Shown: positions 23,673-32,992 of the stretch, in pieces | How positions within the stretch are numbered: the first letter of the stretch is position 1 | Layout: each line of letters starts with the position of its first letter | Assembly: GCF_019977355.1 (NCBI RefSeq) | Contig: NZ_AP024655.1 | Location: forward strand, 620,001-684,000 | Origin: Arthrobacter sp. NicSoilB8 | GTDB taxonomy: Bacteria > Actinomycetota > Actinomycetes > Actinomycetales > Micrococcaceae | Direction: 5' to 3' | DNA length: 64,000 nt | Notes under the pieces: model-generated | What the model saw: the letters and a program-made list of their open reading frames with translations, nothing else | Told to the model about the DNA's origin: nothing | The model's database searches: none | Program-made: the position numbers and the translations under genes

Positions 23673-24863
23673 CTACGGGGCCGGCTGCTCATCCATCGGG
23701 AAGGCGACGGCCTCGCCCACCACGCGCAGCCGCAGCTCCGTGCCGGGGCGGGCGATGGACGCGTTCCAGTGCCGGATCGTGATGATTTCCCCGCCGCCGG
23801 GGTAGCGGTGGTCCGGAATGGCGCCGGCGGCAAGGACCGGCGGGACCGGAAGCTGGAGCCGCACGGTGGTCTCCGGGCCGAAGTAGTCCGTGTCCACCAC
23901 AGTCCCGCGGATGGGGCCGTCCTCGGCAATGCGGATCTGCTCGGGGCGCAGCATCAGCTGGACCCTGCCCTGGGCCGGCGGGCGGCGCACCGGAATCCCG
24001 CCGAGCGAGCACGTGGCCAGGGAGCCTTCCATCCAGGCATCCAGGATGACGGCGTCACCCAGGAACTCGGCGGTGGCCCGGTCCGCCGGGCGCGTGTAGA
24101 CGACAAACGGGTTGCCGATCTGGGCCAGCTTGCCGCCCCGCATCACGGCGACCTGGTCGGCGAAGGACAGCGCCTCGGCCTGGTCGTGCGTGACGAGGAT
24201 CGTGGTGACGCCGGCGTCCTTCAGGACCTGGCCCACGGCACGGCGGGTGGCCACGCGCAGGCCCGCGTCCAGGGCGGAGAAGGGCTCGTCAAGGAGCATA
24301 AGTTCCGGCTCGCGGGCCAGCGCCCGGGCCAGGGCGACCCGCTGCTGCTGGCCGCCGGAGAGCTGGTGCGGGCGGCGCTTGGCCATGGCCGGGTCCAGCG
24401 AGACCATTTCCAGCAGTTCGGCGACGCGGTCCTTGACGCCGCGTCGGCCGCCGGGGAGCTTGGCGGCGTCCAGGCCAAAGGAGATGTTCTGCCCGACCGT
24501 CAGGTGCGGGAACAGGGCGCCGTCCTGGGCCACGTAGCCGACGTGCCGCTTGTGGGCCGGGACCCAGGCGTTCTCTCCCGCCACCTTGGTGCCGTTGAGC
24601 GAGATGCTGCCGGTATCGGGGTGTTCGAAGCCCGCGATCAGGCGCAGGAGCGTGGTCTTGCCGGAGCCGGACGGTCCTACGATCGCCGTCGTCCCGCCCC
24701 TGGCGACGGAGAGGTTGACGCCCTTGAGCACGGCCTGGGAGCCGAAGTTCTTGGTGACCGCATCGATTTCCAGGTGGCTGTTGGTGCTGGTGGCCACGGA
24801 GGCCGCGATCCGCGGCTCGGGGAGGCGGGAGGGGGCCTCGCGCGACGGGTGAATATCGGTCAC
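23673..24863 (-). CDS. fbpC: Fe(III) ABC transporter ATP-binding protein
   Basis: A 396-aa ATPase with Walker A GPSGSGKTTLL, signature LSGGQQQRVALARAL, Walker B LMLLDEPFSALD, switch His in VTHDQAEAL and a C-terminal TOBE-like domain (RPEQIRIAEDG). This is the PotA/FbpC layout. The start is GTG at 24863, overlapping the TGA of the permease (GTGA). An N-terminal stretch of ~35 residues precedes the first strand. It energises ferric import with the adjacent permease and binding protein. Confidence 0.87.
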   Translation of the reverse strand: MTDIHPSREAPSRLPEPRIAASVATSTNSHLEIDAVTKNFGSQAVLKGVNLSVARGGTTAIVGPSGSGKTTLLRLIAGFEHPDTGSISLNGTKVAGENAWVPAHKRHVGYVAQDGALFPHLTVGQNISFGLDAAKLPGGRRGVKDRVAELLEMVSLDPAMAKRRPHQLSGGQQQRVALARALAREPELMLLDEPFSALDAGLRVATRRAVGQVLKDAGVTTILVTHDQAEALSFADQVAVMRGGKLAQIGNPFVVYTRPADRATAEFLGDAVILDAWMEGSLATCSLGGIPVRRPPAQGRVQLMLRPEQIRIAEDGPIRGTVVDTDYFGPETTVRLQLPVPPVLAAGAIPDHRYPGGGEIITIRHWNASIARPGTELRLRVVGEAVAFPMDEQPAP

Positions 24864-26464
24864 TGTCCGGCTACTTTCTTGGACTGCTGGAAGAGGAGGT
24901 AGGTCATGGGCGCGGAGATCAGGATCATCAGCAGCGCGTACGGGGCGGCGCCGGCGTAGTCGATCTCGCTGCTTTTGCTCCAGAACTCGGTGGCGAGCGT
25001 GCGGGTTCCGTTGGGCGAGAGCAGCAGGGTGGCCGTGAGCTCGTTGACTATCCCCAGGAACACCAGGGCAGCGCCGCCGGCCGCGGCGGGTGCCGTGAGG
25101 CGCAGCGTCACGCGCAGGAAGGCCAGCAGGGGCGGCTTGCCGAGCGCCTGGGCGGCCTCGTCGAGTTCCTTCGGCGCTTGGGACAGCCCGGAGCGGATGT
25201 TCACCAGGGCGCGCGGGAGGAACAGCAGCACGTAGGCCGCGATCAGGAGCCCCGAGGTCTGGTACATGCTGGGGACCATCCGGATGCTCACGGTCACGAA
25301 CGCCAGGCCCACCACAATCCCGGGCATGGAACTGGTGATGTAGTTGGAGAGCTCCAGGGACTTGCTGAACCAGCCGGGACGCCGCACGGCCAGGTACGCC
25401 ATGGGGAACGCGACCAGCGTGGTGACGACGGCCGCTCCGAGGCCGTAGGCCAGGGTCTGCAGGAGGGCCGGCATGAATTCCTCCGCCGCCCAGATCTCCG
25501 GACCGCCGGTGACGATCCAGCGCAGCACGAACGTCAGCGGCAGGCCGAAGGCCAGCCCGGTGAGGGCGATCAGCGACAGCTGGGCGGGAACCTGATAGGC
25601 GTGCAGGGGCAGGCGCAAGGCGCGCGCCTGGGCGCCCGAGCCGATCCTGGCGTACCGGGCACTGCCGCGGCTGCGGACCTCCACGAGCAGCAGGATCAGG
25701 CAGAGGAAGACCAGGACGCTGGCCAGCATGTTTCCCGCGGTCCCGTTGAAGGTGGACTGGTACTGGACCATGATCGCGGTAGTGAAGGTGTCGAAGCGGA
25801 TCATCGCGAAGGCCCCGTATTCGGCCAGCAGGTGCAGCGCGACAAGCAGGCCGCCGCCGGTCATGGCGATGCGCAGCTGCGGCAGAACCACGCGGAAGAA
25901 CGCACGCCAGGCGCCGAGTCCCAGGGACGCGGCGGACTGCTCGATGGCCGGGTCCAGGCGGCTGAGCGTCGCGGCGGCCGGGATGTACACGAGCGGGAAA
26001 TAGGACAGGGTCGCAATCAGGACCCCGGACCACAGGCCGCCGAGGGAGGGCACCGCGGAAACCCAGGCATAGCTGTTGACGAAGGCCGGGATGGCCAGCG
26101 GGGCGGCGAGCAGCACGGCCCACCACTTCCGGCCCACCAGGCTGGTGCGCTCCACGAGCCACGCGCCGCCGACGCCGAGCACCAGGCACAGCGGCACTGT
26201 CACCACGGTCAGCAGCACAGTGTTCAGCAGGAGTTCGCCCACCCGGGGGCGGACGATCAGGGACACGGCAGTGTCCCACCCCGTGGCGGCCGTCATGACG
26301 ATCACGTAGGCCAGGGGCACCAGAGAGAACAAGGCGATCAGGACCGCCATGATGGACACAATAGAGACGCCGAAAGGCGGGCGGGGGCGCTTGCCCCTGC
26401 CCGCCGTCGTCGTGTCGGTCGTCAGGTCACCTAATGGACCGGGGACCGCCAGCTTGCTAGTCAC
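24860..26464 (-). CDS. fbpB: Fe(III) ABC transporter permease, fused two-domain type
   Basis: A 534-aa membrane protein with about twelve helices and two BPD_transp_1 domains, each with an EAA-type loop (AIEQSAASLGLGAWRAFFRVVLPQL and ELDEAAQALGKPPLLAFLRVTL). This is typical of FbpB/SfuB permeases. The start is GTG at 26464, with AAGG nearby, four bases after the stop of the binding-protein gene. The operon is fbpA-fbpB-fbpC. Confidence 0.87.
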   Translation of the reverse strand: MTSKLAVPGPLGDLTTDTTTAGRGKRPRPPFGVSIVSIMAVLIALFSLVPLAYVIVMTAATGWDTAVSLIVRPRVGELLLNTVLLTVVTVPLCLVLGVGGAWLVERTSLVGRKWWAVLLAAPLAIPAFVNSYAWVSAVPSLGGLWSGVLIATLSYFPLVYIPAAATLSRLDPAIEQSAASLGLGAWRAFFRVVLPQLRIAMTGGGLLVALHLLAEYGAFAMIRFDTFTTAIMVQYQSTFNGTAGNMLASVLVFLCLILLLVEVRSRGSARYARIGSGAQARALRLPLHAYQVPAQLSLIALTGLAFGLPLTFVLRWIVTGGPEIWAAEEFMPALLQTLAYGLGAAVVTTLVAFPMAYLAVRRPGWFSKSLELSNYITSSMPGIVVGLAFVTVSIRMVPSMYQTSGLLIAAYVLLFLPRALVNIRSGLSQAPKELDEAAQALGKPPLLAFLRVTLRLTAPAAAGGAALVFLGIVNELTATLLLSPNGTRTLATEFWSKSSEIDYAGAAPYALLMILISAPMTYLLFQQSKKVAGQ

Positions 26465-26468
26465 TGCC

Positions 26469-27524
26469 TTACAGCAGCCCTGCCTGGGTCATCAGTTCGG
26501 TGACCTTGGCGGAATTGAGCTTGGCCGGATCCACGGTGGGGGCCTGCAGTTCGGCGAGCGGAACCAGCTTGTCGTTGGACGGCACGCCCGAGCCGACGGC
26601 GTATTCGAAGGAGGTGCCCTTCTGGAGCACTTCCTGGCCCTTCTTGCCGGTGATGAACTTCAGGAAGGCCTGTGCCGCTGCGGCGTTCTTCGAGGATTTC
26701 AGCACGCCGCCGCCGGAGATGGAGACGAAGGCGCCCGGGTCCTGGTTCTTGAAGTAGAACGGCGTGACGTTCTTGGAGTTCTCGCCGGTCTTGGCCTGAT
26801 CGCCATAGTAGTAGTAGTGGTAGATCAGGGCGGAGTCCACTTCACCGGCGTTGACGGCCTTCATGGCCGTGCTGTTGCCCTTGTAGGCCTTGGAGTTTTC
26901 CTTCATGCCCTTGAGCCATTCCTGCGTGGCGGCCTCGCCCTTGAGCTCGAGCAGGGCCGAGACGATCGCCTGGAAGTCGGCGCCCGACGGCGAGGCGGCC
27001 CAGCGGCCCTTCCACTCGGGCTTGGCCAGGTCCAGCATGGACTTGGGCAGCTTGTCCTCGGTGATCTTGTTCTTGTCATAGACCAGCACGGTGGAGCGGG
27101 CGGCGATCCCGGTCCACTTGTTGGTGGAGGGGCGGAACTCGGCGGGGACCTGGTCCACAGTGGCCTTGTCCACGTCCGCGAAGAGGCCGGCGTTTTCCAC
27201 CTGGGCCATGGCGGGGGAGTTCTCGGTGAGGAAGACGTCGGCCGGCGAGGCCTGGCCTTCCTGGACGATCTGGTTGGACATTTCGGTGTCGTCGCCCTGG
27301 CGCAGCGTGACCTTGATGCCGGTTTCCGCGGTGAAAGCGTCCACCCACTCCTTGGTCAGGGATTCGTGCTGGGCGTTATAAACCGTGATCTCGCCGGAGG
27401 CCGCGCCGCCGGAGGCTGCGCTGCTGCCGGCCGGGGAGGATGAACCGGAGCCGCAGGCCGCCAGGCCCAGAGCGGCAGTGGCGGCCAGGGCGATGCCCGC
27501 CAGTGCGTTGGTGCGGATCTTCAT
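26469..27524 (-). CDS. fbpA: Fe(III) ABC transporter substrate-binding lipoprotein
   Basis: A 351-aa lipoprotein. The signal peptide MKIRTNALAGIALAATAALG ends at the lipobox LAAC (Cys24), followed by a Ser/Gly/Ala linker. The mature part is a type-2 periplasmic-binding fold (ITVYNAQHESLTKEWVDAF, then ADVFLTENSP) of the ferric-binding FbpA/FutA family. The tyrosine cluster YHYYYYGD matches the tyrosines that coordinate Fe3+. It is the first gene of the importer operon, and its promoter carries an IdeR-type iron box, so it should be induced under iron limitation. Confidence 0.9.
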   Translation of the reverse strand: MKIRTNALAGIALAATAALGLAACGSGSSSPAGSSAASGGAASGEITVYNAQHESLTKEWVDAFTAETGIKVTLRQGDDTEMSNQIVQEGQASPADVFLTENSPAMAQVENAGLFADVDKATVDQVPAEFRPSTNKWTGIAARSTVLVYDKNKITEDKLPKSMLDLAKPEWKGRWAASPSGADFQAIVSALLELKGEAATQEWLKGMKENSKAYKGNSTAMKAVNAGEVDSALIYHYYYYGDQAKTGENSKNVTPFYFKNQDPGAFVSISGGGVLKSSKNAAAAQAFLKFITGKKGQEVLQKGTSFEYAVGSGVPSNDKLVPLAELQAPTVDPAKLNSAKVTELMTQAGLL

Positions 27525-27608
27525 GAGGCTACTTTCTGCAAGGAAGTCGTCGTAGGTGCCTTCACCCCCGTGAGCGGGGAAGTTAGGGCATGCTCACTAA
27601 GAAAGACT

Positions 27609-27627
27609 GTAGGTTAGCCAAACCTAA
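27609..27627 (-). promoter_or_regulatory. DtxR/IdeR iron box upstream of fbpA
   Basis: The 19-mer GTAGGTTAGCCAAACCTAA matches 17 of 19 positions of the IdeR/DtxR consensus TTAGGTTAGSCTAACCTAA. It lies 85-103 bases upstream of the fbpA start, in the promoter region. Fe2+-loaded DtxR-family repressor would bind it and shut off the operon when iron is sufficient. Confidence 0.8.
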
Positions 27628-27741
27628 GCAACCAACCTGAGGCGCCATTAAGTGATCAGGATCACATGAATTACGAAACTATTGCGTGACGTAATTGGCG
27701 CCGGTTGCGGGGGTGTTGCGGGCGCCCGTCACCTGTCCCTG

Positions 27742-28929
27742 TCACGGGGAGGTGGCTGTGGCGATTGACGCGGCCGCCTCCAGCGCCATCCAGGCCTGGA
27801 GCTGCGTCGACAGTTCGACGGCGGCGCCCTCCGGATAGCTGCGGCGCGCCGGCTGATCGGTGCGGTCGGAGAAGATCAGATGGCTGCCCCGGCGGGCGAG
27901 GGGGTCCTGCGGCGGGAGGATCCTGCGGCCTTCCCACAGCGCCTCGGCCGTGTTGTTCACGAGCGTCGCCGCCGTGGTCCGGGCCTCGGCGGGCAGCCGT
28001 TCGTCGAGGGCGGCCAGGGCCAGGTAGCGGGCGAGGATCCCGGTGAAAAGGCCGCCGTCGCCCGACCCCTCGCAGCGCAGTACCGCTGCGGTGCGTCCCG
28101 GCAGAGGCACCGGCTGCGTGAGGTTGCGCGCCACGGCCCCCACGAGCGCGACCGCCCGGCCGAGGTTCGCCTCGCCCCCGAGCTCCAGCAGGGCGCCGAG
28201 GACCGGCCCCTGGTTGTAGGTGTAGATGGTTTCTTCCAGGAGCACCTCACCCGTTCCGGATATCCGCAGGCCGTCCCGGTACAGGCCCTGCCCGGGCTCG
28301 TAGAGGCGCGCGTCCAGCCAGTCGAGCAGAGCCTGCGCCTTGGCCCGGTTGCCCGTCCGCGCGTAGTACAGGGCGACCGGGGCGGTGGCGGGCGTGTTCT
28401 TGAAGTCGCGCTTCGTGCTCCAGAAGGTGCCGCCGCCCAGATCATCCGTGGAGGCGGAGTCGAACTGCAGCGTCAGGCTCTGCAGGACCTTGGCGTTGCG
28501 CCCCCGGCCGGTGTGTTTGCGGGAGTCTGCGGCGAGCTTGTCCAGCCGGAGCGTGGCCAAGGCCAGCCAGGCCATGTCGTCGTAGTAGTTGTTCACCACC
28601 GTGAGGAAGTTCCGCAACCGGATGCCCGTGACCAGCCGGGAGGCGAGCCGGCCGGCGCTGGGCCGGTTTTCGCCGTCGAACTTGGCTCCCGGCCGCCCCG
28701 GCGACCCCAGTTCCCGGCGGCCGGCGTCCACGAGGCAGTCCAGGTAATGCGCCTGCCACCAGTAGTGCCAGGGCCTGGACAGGTTCTTCAGCCGGCCCGA
28801 GGGCCGCAGGATGGCCCCGATGTGGGTCCCGGGCAGGAAGAACAGCCGCTGCCCGAAAAGCCTGGTCACCGAGCGGGCGGCCTCGTCCGCGCGGAAGGAC
28901 CAGTTGGGGGCGGCGTCGGCTCGGGTCAT
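27742..28929 (-). CDS. Glycoside hydrolase family 76 (alpha-1,6-mannanase-like)
   Basis: A 395-aa (alpha/alpha)6-barrel protein. The paired catalytic aspartates of GH76 are seen at D117-D118 in NNYYDDMAWLALA. Other family segments are GGGTFWSTKRDFKNTPATAPVALYYARTG and TYNQGPVLGALLELGG. GH76 enzymes cleave alpha-1,6-mannan of fungal walls or actinobacterial lipomannan. No signal peptide is visible, so this one is either cytosolic or exported by an unrecognised route; other bacterial cytosolic GH76-like proteins exist. It appears monocistronic. Confidence 0.82.
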   Translation of the reverse strand: MTRADAAPNWSFRADEAARSVTRLFGQRLFFLPGTHIGAILRPSGRLKNLSRPWHYWWQAHYLDCLVDAGRRELGSPGRPGAKFDGENRPSAGRLASRLVTGIRLRNFLTVVNNYYDDMAWLALATLRLDKLAADSRKHTGRGRNAKVLQSLTLQFDSASTDDLGGGTFWSTKRDFKNTPATAPVALYYARTGNRAKAQALLDWLDARLYEPGQGLYRDGLRISGTGEVLLEETIYTYNQGPVLGALLELGGEANLGRAVALVGAVARNLTQPVPLPGRTAAVLRCEGSGDGGLFTGILARYLALAALDERLPAEARTTAATLVNNTAEALWEGRRILPPQDPLARRGSHLIFSDRTDQPARRSYPEGAAVELSTQLQAWMALEAAASIATATSP

Positions 28930-29046
28930 GCCTCAAGCCTAATCGCGGGTCCCGTTGCGACACCGATCGGGACGGTGCCGTGGAGGGTGCCGTAGAAGCT
29001 GGGGTGGAAGGTGCATGGAAAGGTGCGGAATGTCCGCATTCCAGTT

Positions 29047-29066
29047 AACATTCACTAACTAATGTT
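29047..29066. promoter_or_regulatory. Inverted repeat upstream of the SDR/acyl-CoA dehydrogenase operon
   Basis: AACATT (29047-29052) and AATGTT (29061-29066) form an inverted repeat with an 8-base AT-rich spacer. It lies about 80-100 bases before the SDR start, in otherwise GC-rich DNA. Size and symmetry fit a TetR-family operator of the kind that controls fatty-acid degradation genes. No adjacent regulator is present, so the regulator is unknown. Confidence 0.4.
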
Positions 29067-29144
29067 CCCTGCGGGCCGCTTTATCCAGCGCAGCCCGCGT
29101 ACAGGCTTCGCGGCCGGGGTTCGGTTCCACATCAAGGAGGATGC

Positions 29145-30002
29145 ATGGACATCAAGGGTACTGTCGCGCTGATTACGGGCGGGGCCTCGGGTCTGGGAGC
29201 TGCCACGGCCAGGCGCCTGTTCGACGCCGGCGCCTCGGTGGTGCTCGTGGACCTGCCGGGTTCCGCCGGGGACGCCTTTGCCGCCGAACTGAACGCTAGC
29301 GCCGGCAATCCCGCTGCCGCCGGCGGGGCCCCTGCGGGCGCTGCGGGTGCGGACGCGGCGGCTGCCGAAGGCGGCCGCACCGCCGTCTTTGTCCCCGCCG
29401 ACGTCACCGACGAGGTGCAGGTGCAAGCCGCGGTCGGTGCCGCCTCCGCCCTGGGCCCGCTGCGCATCGTGGTCAACTGTGCGGGAATCGCCACCCCCGG
29501 CAGGGTTCTGGGCCGCGACGGCGTGCTGCCCCTTGAGACCTTCAGCCGCGTCATCCAGATCAACCTTGTGGGCACCTTCAACGTGATCCGCCTCGCCGCG
29601 GCCGCGATGGCAGCCACCGAGCCGGCCACCACGGAGCTCGGCGGTCCCGAACGCGGCGTCATTATCAACACCGCCTCCGTTGCCGCGTTCGACGGCCAAA
29701 TCGGCCAGCCCGCGTACGCCGCCTCCAAGGGCGCCGTGGCCGCCATGACGCTGCCGATCGCGCGCGAACTCGCGCGCTCGCTGATCCGGGTAGTCACCAT
29801 CGCCCCGGGGATCTTCGAGACCCCCATGATGGCCGGCCTGCCTCAGGAGGCACAGGACTCGCTGGGCCGGCAGGTGCCGCACCCCTCGCGGCTGGGCCGC
29901 CCCGCCGAATACGCCAACCTCGCGGCGCACATTGTGGACAATGCCATGCTCAACGGCGAGACCATCCGCCTCGACGGCGCCATCCGCATGGGTCCGAAAT
30001 GA
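29145..30002 (+). CDS. SDR-family dehydrogenase (3-hydroxyacyl-CoA dehydrogenase type 2-like)
   Basis: A 285-aa short-chain dehydrogenase. Cofactor motif TGGASGLG (about residues 11-18), NCAGIA, catalytic S in NTASVAAF and YAASK with the active-site Tyr and Lys. The segment [15 protein letters not shown] resembles HSD10-type 3-hydroxyacyl-CoA dehydrogenases, which act in beta-oxidation of branched acyl-CoAs. Compared with relatives it has an Ala/Gly-rich insertion after residue ~45. AAGGAGG precedes the ATG. The stop overlaps the start of the acyl-CoA dehydrogenase (ATGA), so the two probably act in one acyl-CoA oxidation path. Confidence 0.85.
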   Translation: MDIKGTVALITGGASGLGAATARRLFDAGASVVLVDLPGSAGDAFAAELNASAGNPAAAGGAPAGAAGADAAAAEGGRTAVFVPADVTDEVQVQAAVGAASALGPLRIVVNCAGIATPGRVLGRDGVLPLETFSRVIQINLVGTFNVIRLAAAAMAATEPATTELGGPERGVIINTASVAAFDGQIGQPAYAASKGAVAAMTLPIARELARSLIRVVTIAPGIFETPMMAGLPQEAQDSLGRQVPHPSRLGRPAEYANLAAHIVDNAMLNGETIRLDGAIRMGPK

Positions 30003-31306
30003 CCGGGTCCGAAATGACCGGCACCGAAATGACCGGGGCGGGACAGGCCGCCGGGACCGCACCGTTTGTGGCCGCACCTTCTGTAGCACCGTCCCTGGTA
30101 TCACGGTCCCTAGTAGCACCGTCTGTGGCGGAACTGCCCACTGCGGACTTCTTCGACTACGAATCCCTGCTCAGCTCCGCGGAGCAGGCGAAACTGACGC
30201 AGCTCCGGGAGTTCCTGGCAGCCGAGGTCGCCCCGTACGCCTGCGACTGGTGGAACAAGGCCGAGTTCCCGGCCCACATCCTGCCCAAGCTGGCCGCACT
30301 GGAGCTCAGCGCGCCCGCCCAGCGCGGCTACAGCAACCTGTTCGCCGGGATCGTGATCGCCGAGATGACCCGGGTGGACACGTCGCTCGCGACCTTCTTC
30401 CTGGTCCACCATGACCTGTTCGTGGAGTCGCTCTACGGCTTCGGCTCCGACGAACAAAAGACGCGCCTGCTCGAGGACGCGGCGAACCTGCGCACCACGG
30501 GCGCCTTCGCGCTCACCGAACCGGAGCACGGCTCGGACGTCGCGGGCGGCATGGAAACCCGGGCCCGCCGGGTCCCCGGCGGCGCGGCCGACGGCGGCGA
30601 TGCGTGGGTGCTCAACGGCGCCAAGCGCTGGATCGGCAACGGGACGTTTTGCGACTACATGCTCGTCTGGGCCAGGGATGAAGCCGACGGCGGCATCCGC
30701 GGCTTCATCGTCGACGCCACCTTGCCGGGCGTGAGCCGCAGCCGGATCGAGAACAAGATTGCGCTGCGCACGGTGCAGAATGCGGACATCGTCTTCACCG
30801 AGGTGCTGGTGGCCGAGGCGGACCGCTTCGCCGGCATCAGCAGCTTCGAGGACACCAACGAGCTCCTGCGCGGCTCCCGGATCATGGTGGCCTGGCAGGG
30901 CGTGGGGCAGCAGCTGGCGGCGTTCGACGTCGCCCGGCAGTACGCCGTCGAACGTCAGCAGTTCGGCCGGCCGCTGGCGAAGTTCCAGCTGGTCCAGCAG
31001 CAGCTGGTGACGATGCTCGGCAATGCCGTGGCCAGCATGGGCATGATGGTCCGGATCGCGCAGCTGCAGGAGGAGGGCGCTGCGGACATGCCGCAGGTGG
31101 CGCTTGCCAAGTCCTATGTCAGCGCCCGGATGCGCGAGACCGTGGCGATGGGCCGGTCCCTGCTGGGCGGCAACGGAATCGTCACCGACTACCGGATGGC
31201 CAAGATCTTCTCCGACGCCGAGGCGATCTATACCTACGAGGGCTCGTTCGAGATCAACACCCTGATCGCCGGGCGCGCCGTCACCGGGGTGTCCGCGATC
31301 GTCTAG
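29999..31306 (+). CDS. Acyl-CoA dehydrogenase
   Basis: A 435-aa flavoprotein. The acyl-CoA dehydrogenase core begins near residue 50 ([27 protein letters not shown]). It contains the FAD/substrate segment [18 protein letters not shown], the middle beta domain [15 protein letters not shown], and the C-terminal region [33 protein letters not shown] with E of TYEG as the likely catalytic base (glutaryl-CoA dehydrogenase-like layout). The first ~48 residues are low complexity, beginning with a repeated [15 protein letters not shown] from 15-bp DNA repeats that also span the SDR stop codon. The true start may be one of several in-frame ATGs. Confidence 0.87.
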   Translation: MTGSEMTGTEMTGAGQAAGTAPFVAAPSVAPSLVSRSLVAPSVAELPTADFFDYESLLSSAEQAKLTQLREFLAAEVAPYACDWWNKAEFPAHILPKLAALELSAPAQRGYSNLFAGIVIAEMTRVDTSLATFFLVHHDLFVESLYGFGSDEQKTRLLEDAANLRTTGAFALTEPEHGSDVAGGMETRARRVPGGAADGGDAWVLNGAKRWIGNGTFCDYMLVWARDEADGGIRGFIVDATLPGVSRSRIENKIALRTVQNADIVFTEVLVAEADRFAGISSFEDTNELLRGSRIMVAWQGVGQQLAAFDVARQYAVERQQFGRPLAKFQLVQQQLVTMLGNAVASMGMMVRIAQLQEEGAADMPQVALAKSYVSARMRETVAMGRSLLGGNGIVTDYRMAKIFSDAEAIYTYEGSFEINTLIAGRAVTGVSAIV

Positions 31307-31327
31307 AAGACCGTTACGGCAAACTCC

Positions 31328-32197
31328 TCAGAAGACCCCGGGTTCCTTCTCGCCGGCCGTGATCCGGTAGTCCAGGCTGTTGTTCTTCACCGGCATGGGG
31401 CAAGTGCCGTACGGGGTGAAGGCGCTGGGGTAGTTGATGGCCCGGTTGAAGTCCAGGACCACCGTGGCATTTCCGGATGAATCGACGCGGGGTCTTGCCG
31501 TGGAGACCTTCCGCCACTCGGCAGTTGCTTGTCCCGGCGGGGCTGCCCCGTTGGTCTCGTCGTGGAACGTCACCGTCAGGGCGCCAAGTTTTTCCTCCTC
31601 GGCCTGCAGGTGGAACTCGTGGTCCGAGCCGGGGAGCCGGAAGACCAGTTCGCCGACCGAACGGTGGATCCCGTCCACCAGCGGGTTGGCGGTCCCGATC
31701 GGCACGTCCACGGGCTCGGGGTAGGGCACGAACCGGGCCTCGATCACCAGATCCGGGCGGAAGTCGAAGGTGGGCACGCCGTCGAACCCGGTGAAGACCG
31801 GTGACCGGGAGTCCCGGGTGCGGATGGCGTACTTGCCCGCCCGCATGGCGAGCTCCACCACCACCTGGCGGCCGTCGTCGCCGCCGTACTGCACCCACAT
31901 CAGCGATTCCTCGTCGGCGAGCACGGCGCTGACGGTCCCGTCCACGGGGTCGCCGGTTTCGACGAGGGACAGGCCGTCGGGCGCCGCCGCGGTGAGGAAT
32001 GCCGCCGTGCCGTCCGTGGACCAGCGCCCCGGGGCGAGCTCGACGCCGGACGGCCGGTCCTCAAGCCACTGGAAGGAGGTCAGCGTCAGCCAGCCGTGGT
32101 CGCTGGCCAGGGCCGCGTCGCGGTTATTCCGGAAGCGCTGCCAGCGGGCAAGCTGCGCGTCCGTCGCCGAATCAGTCACCGGCTTCGAATCAGTCAC
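31328..32197 (-). CDS. DUF1684 domain-containing protein
   Basis: A 289-aa protein of the DUF1684 family, with signatures WLTLTSFQWLEDRPSGVELAPGRWS and VDFNRA-like VVLDFNRAINYPSAFTPYGTCPMPVKNN near the C-terminus. It is often described as a cupin-like beta protein, and its function is not known. The start is taken as GTG 32197, with GAAGG seven bases upstream. A longer frame starts with TTG inside a 66-bp palindrome and is unlikely to be real. The N-terminus repeats VTDSKPVTDS through an 18-bp duplication. It is convergent with the acyl-CoA dehydrogenase. Confidence 0.78.
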   Translation of the reverse strand: MTDSKPVTDSATDAQLARWQRFRNNRDAALASDHGWLTLTSFQWLEDRPSGVELAPGRWSTDGTAAFLTAAAPDGLSLVETGDPVDGTVSAVLADEESLMWVQYGGDDGRQVVVELAMRAGKYAIRTRDSRSPVFTGFDGVPTFDFRPDLVIEARFVPYPEPVDVPIGTANPLVDGIHRSVGELVFRLPGSDHEFHLQAEEEKLGALTVTFHDETNGAAPPGQATAEWRKVSTARPRVDSSGNATVVLDFNRAINYPSAFTPYGTCPMPVKNNSLDYRITAGEKEPGVF

Positions 32198-32218
32198 GGG
32201 CACCTTCAGGGGTATCAG

Positions 32219-32284
32219 CCCAACTAGCTGGCAGCAGGGGCCGTTTTGAGCGTTCAAAACGGCCCCTGCTGCGAGTCAGTTGGG
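32219..32284. repeat. 66-bp palindromic repeat, copy 1
   Basis: A near-perfect dyad. The left arm begins CCCAACTAGCTGGCAGCAGG and the right arm is its complement, ending CTGCGAGTCAGTTGGG, around a short centre GAGCGTTC. The TetR-1 stop codon (32276-32278) lies within it. A second copy is at 35455-35520. The RNA would form a very stable hairpin and may end transcription of TetR-1. Confidence 0.8.
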
Positions 32285-32896
32285 GGTGGGTGGAGTTCTG
32301 AGGCCGGCCGCCACTAGTTGGGCTGCTGTGGCCTTGGCCGCGCTGGCTGCGGCCGGGTCGCCGTCGAGCACGCCGCTGGCCAGTCCGCCGTCGAGCAGCA
32401 GGGTCAGGCTGCGGGCGAGCTGGTCCGGGTCCTGCGCGCCGGCCCGGGCGGCCAGGTCCCGGATCCACGCGCGGATCTGCCGCTTGTGGGCCACGGTCCG
32501 GTCGTGGACCCGGGTGCCGGCGGCTGACTCGGCGGCCGCGTTGATGAAGGCGCAGCCGCGGTAGCCGTCGCGCCGGCACGCGCTTGTCAGGGCATCGAAC
32601 AGGCCCACGAGCTGCACGGCCGGGTCCTCCCCGGCGGCCTCGGCCGCGGCGTGAAGCTGTCCGGTCCAGACGCCGTCGACCTTTTCCAGATACGCCAGGA
32701 TGAGGTCGTCCTTGGCCGGAAAATACTTGTAGAACGTGGCCTTCGCGACGCCGGACTCGGCGATGATCGTATCGATGCCGGCCGCCCGGAAACCGTGCGC
32801 GTAAAAGAGCCGGAAGGCCGTGTCGAGGATCTTCTCCCTGGCTTGCCCGGCGGGGGTGCGGGCAGCCGGCGGGGCGGTGGCTGCTGGCAAAGTCAT
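32276..32896 (-). CDS. TetR-family transcriptional regulator (TetR-1)
   Basis: A 206-aa repressor. The N-terminal HTH is REKILDTAFRLFYAHGFRAAGIDTIIAESGVAKATFYKYFPAKDDLILAYL (about residues 19-69). The C-terminal ligand domain contains FDALTSACRRDGYRGCAFINAAAE, as in YcdC/AcrR-like groups. The start is the ATG at 32896; a TTG at 32917 is also in frame. The 16-bp dyad just upstream of the start recurs twice before the F420-type oxidoreductase gene, so this protein probably represses itself and that gene. Confidence 0.85.
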   Translation of the reverse strand: MTLPAATAPPAARTPAGQAREKILDTAFRLFYAHGFRAAGIDTIIAESGVAKATFYKYFPAKDDLILAYLEKVDGVWTGQLHAAAEAAGEDPAVQLVGLFDALTSACRRDGYRGCAFINAAAESAAGTRVHDRTVAHKRQIRAWIRDLAARAGAQDPDQLARSLTLLLDGGLASGVLDGDPAAASAAKATAAQLVAAGLRTPPTPN

Positions 32897-32910
32897 GACA
32901 CCATCGTACA

Positions 32911-32926
32911 CAGACAAGTCTGTCTA
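32911..32926 (-). promoter_or_regulatory. Putative TetR-1 operator at its own promoter
   Basis: On the minus strand the 16-mer is TAGACAGACTTGTCTG, with a perfect inner dyad ACAGAC-AA-GTCTGT at 32910-32923 (plus strand). It sits 15-30 bases upstream of the TetR-1 ATG. It differs at one base from the site at 34689-34704. Confidence 0.65.
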
Positions 32927-32992
32927 TGCCTCGGTCCGGTCATCTGGACCGCCCGCCGACGGCCGCGGGCCGTGGCGTGGGGGCGTCGCGGC

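Noticed and set aside
32198..32257. Longer N-terminus for the DUF1684 protein starting with TTG at 32257
   Set aside because: The extra 20 codons lie mostly in the 66-bp palindrome and lack conservation; GTG 32197 has a proper ribosome site.
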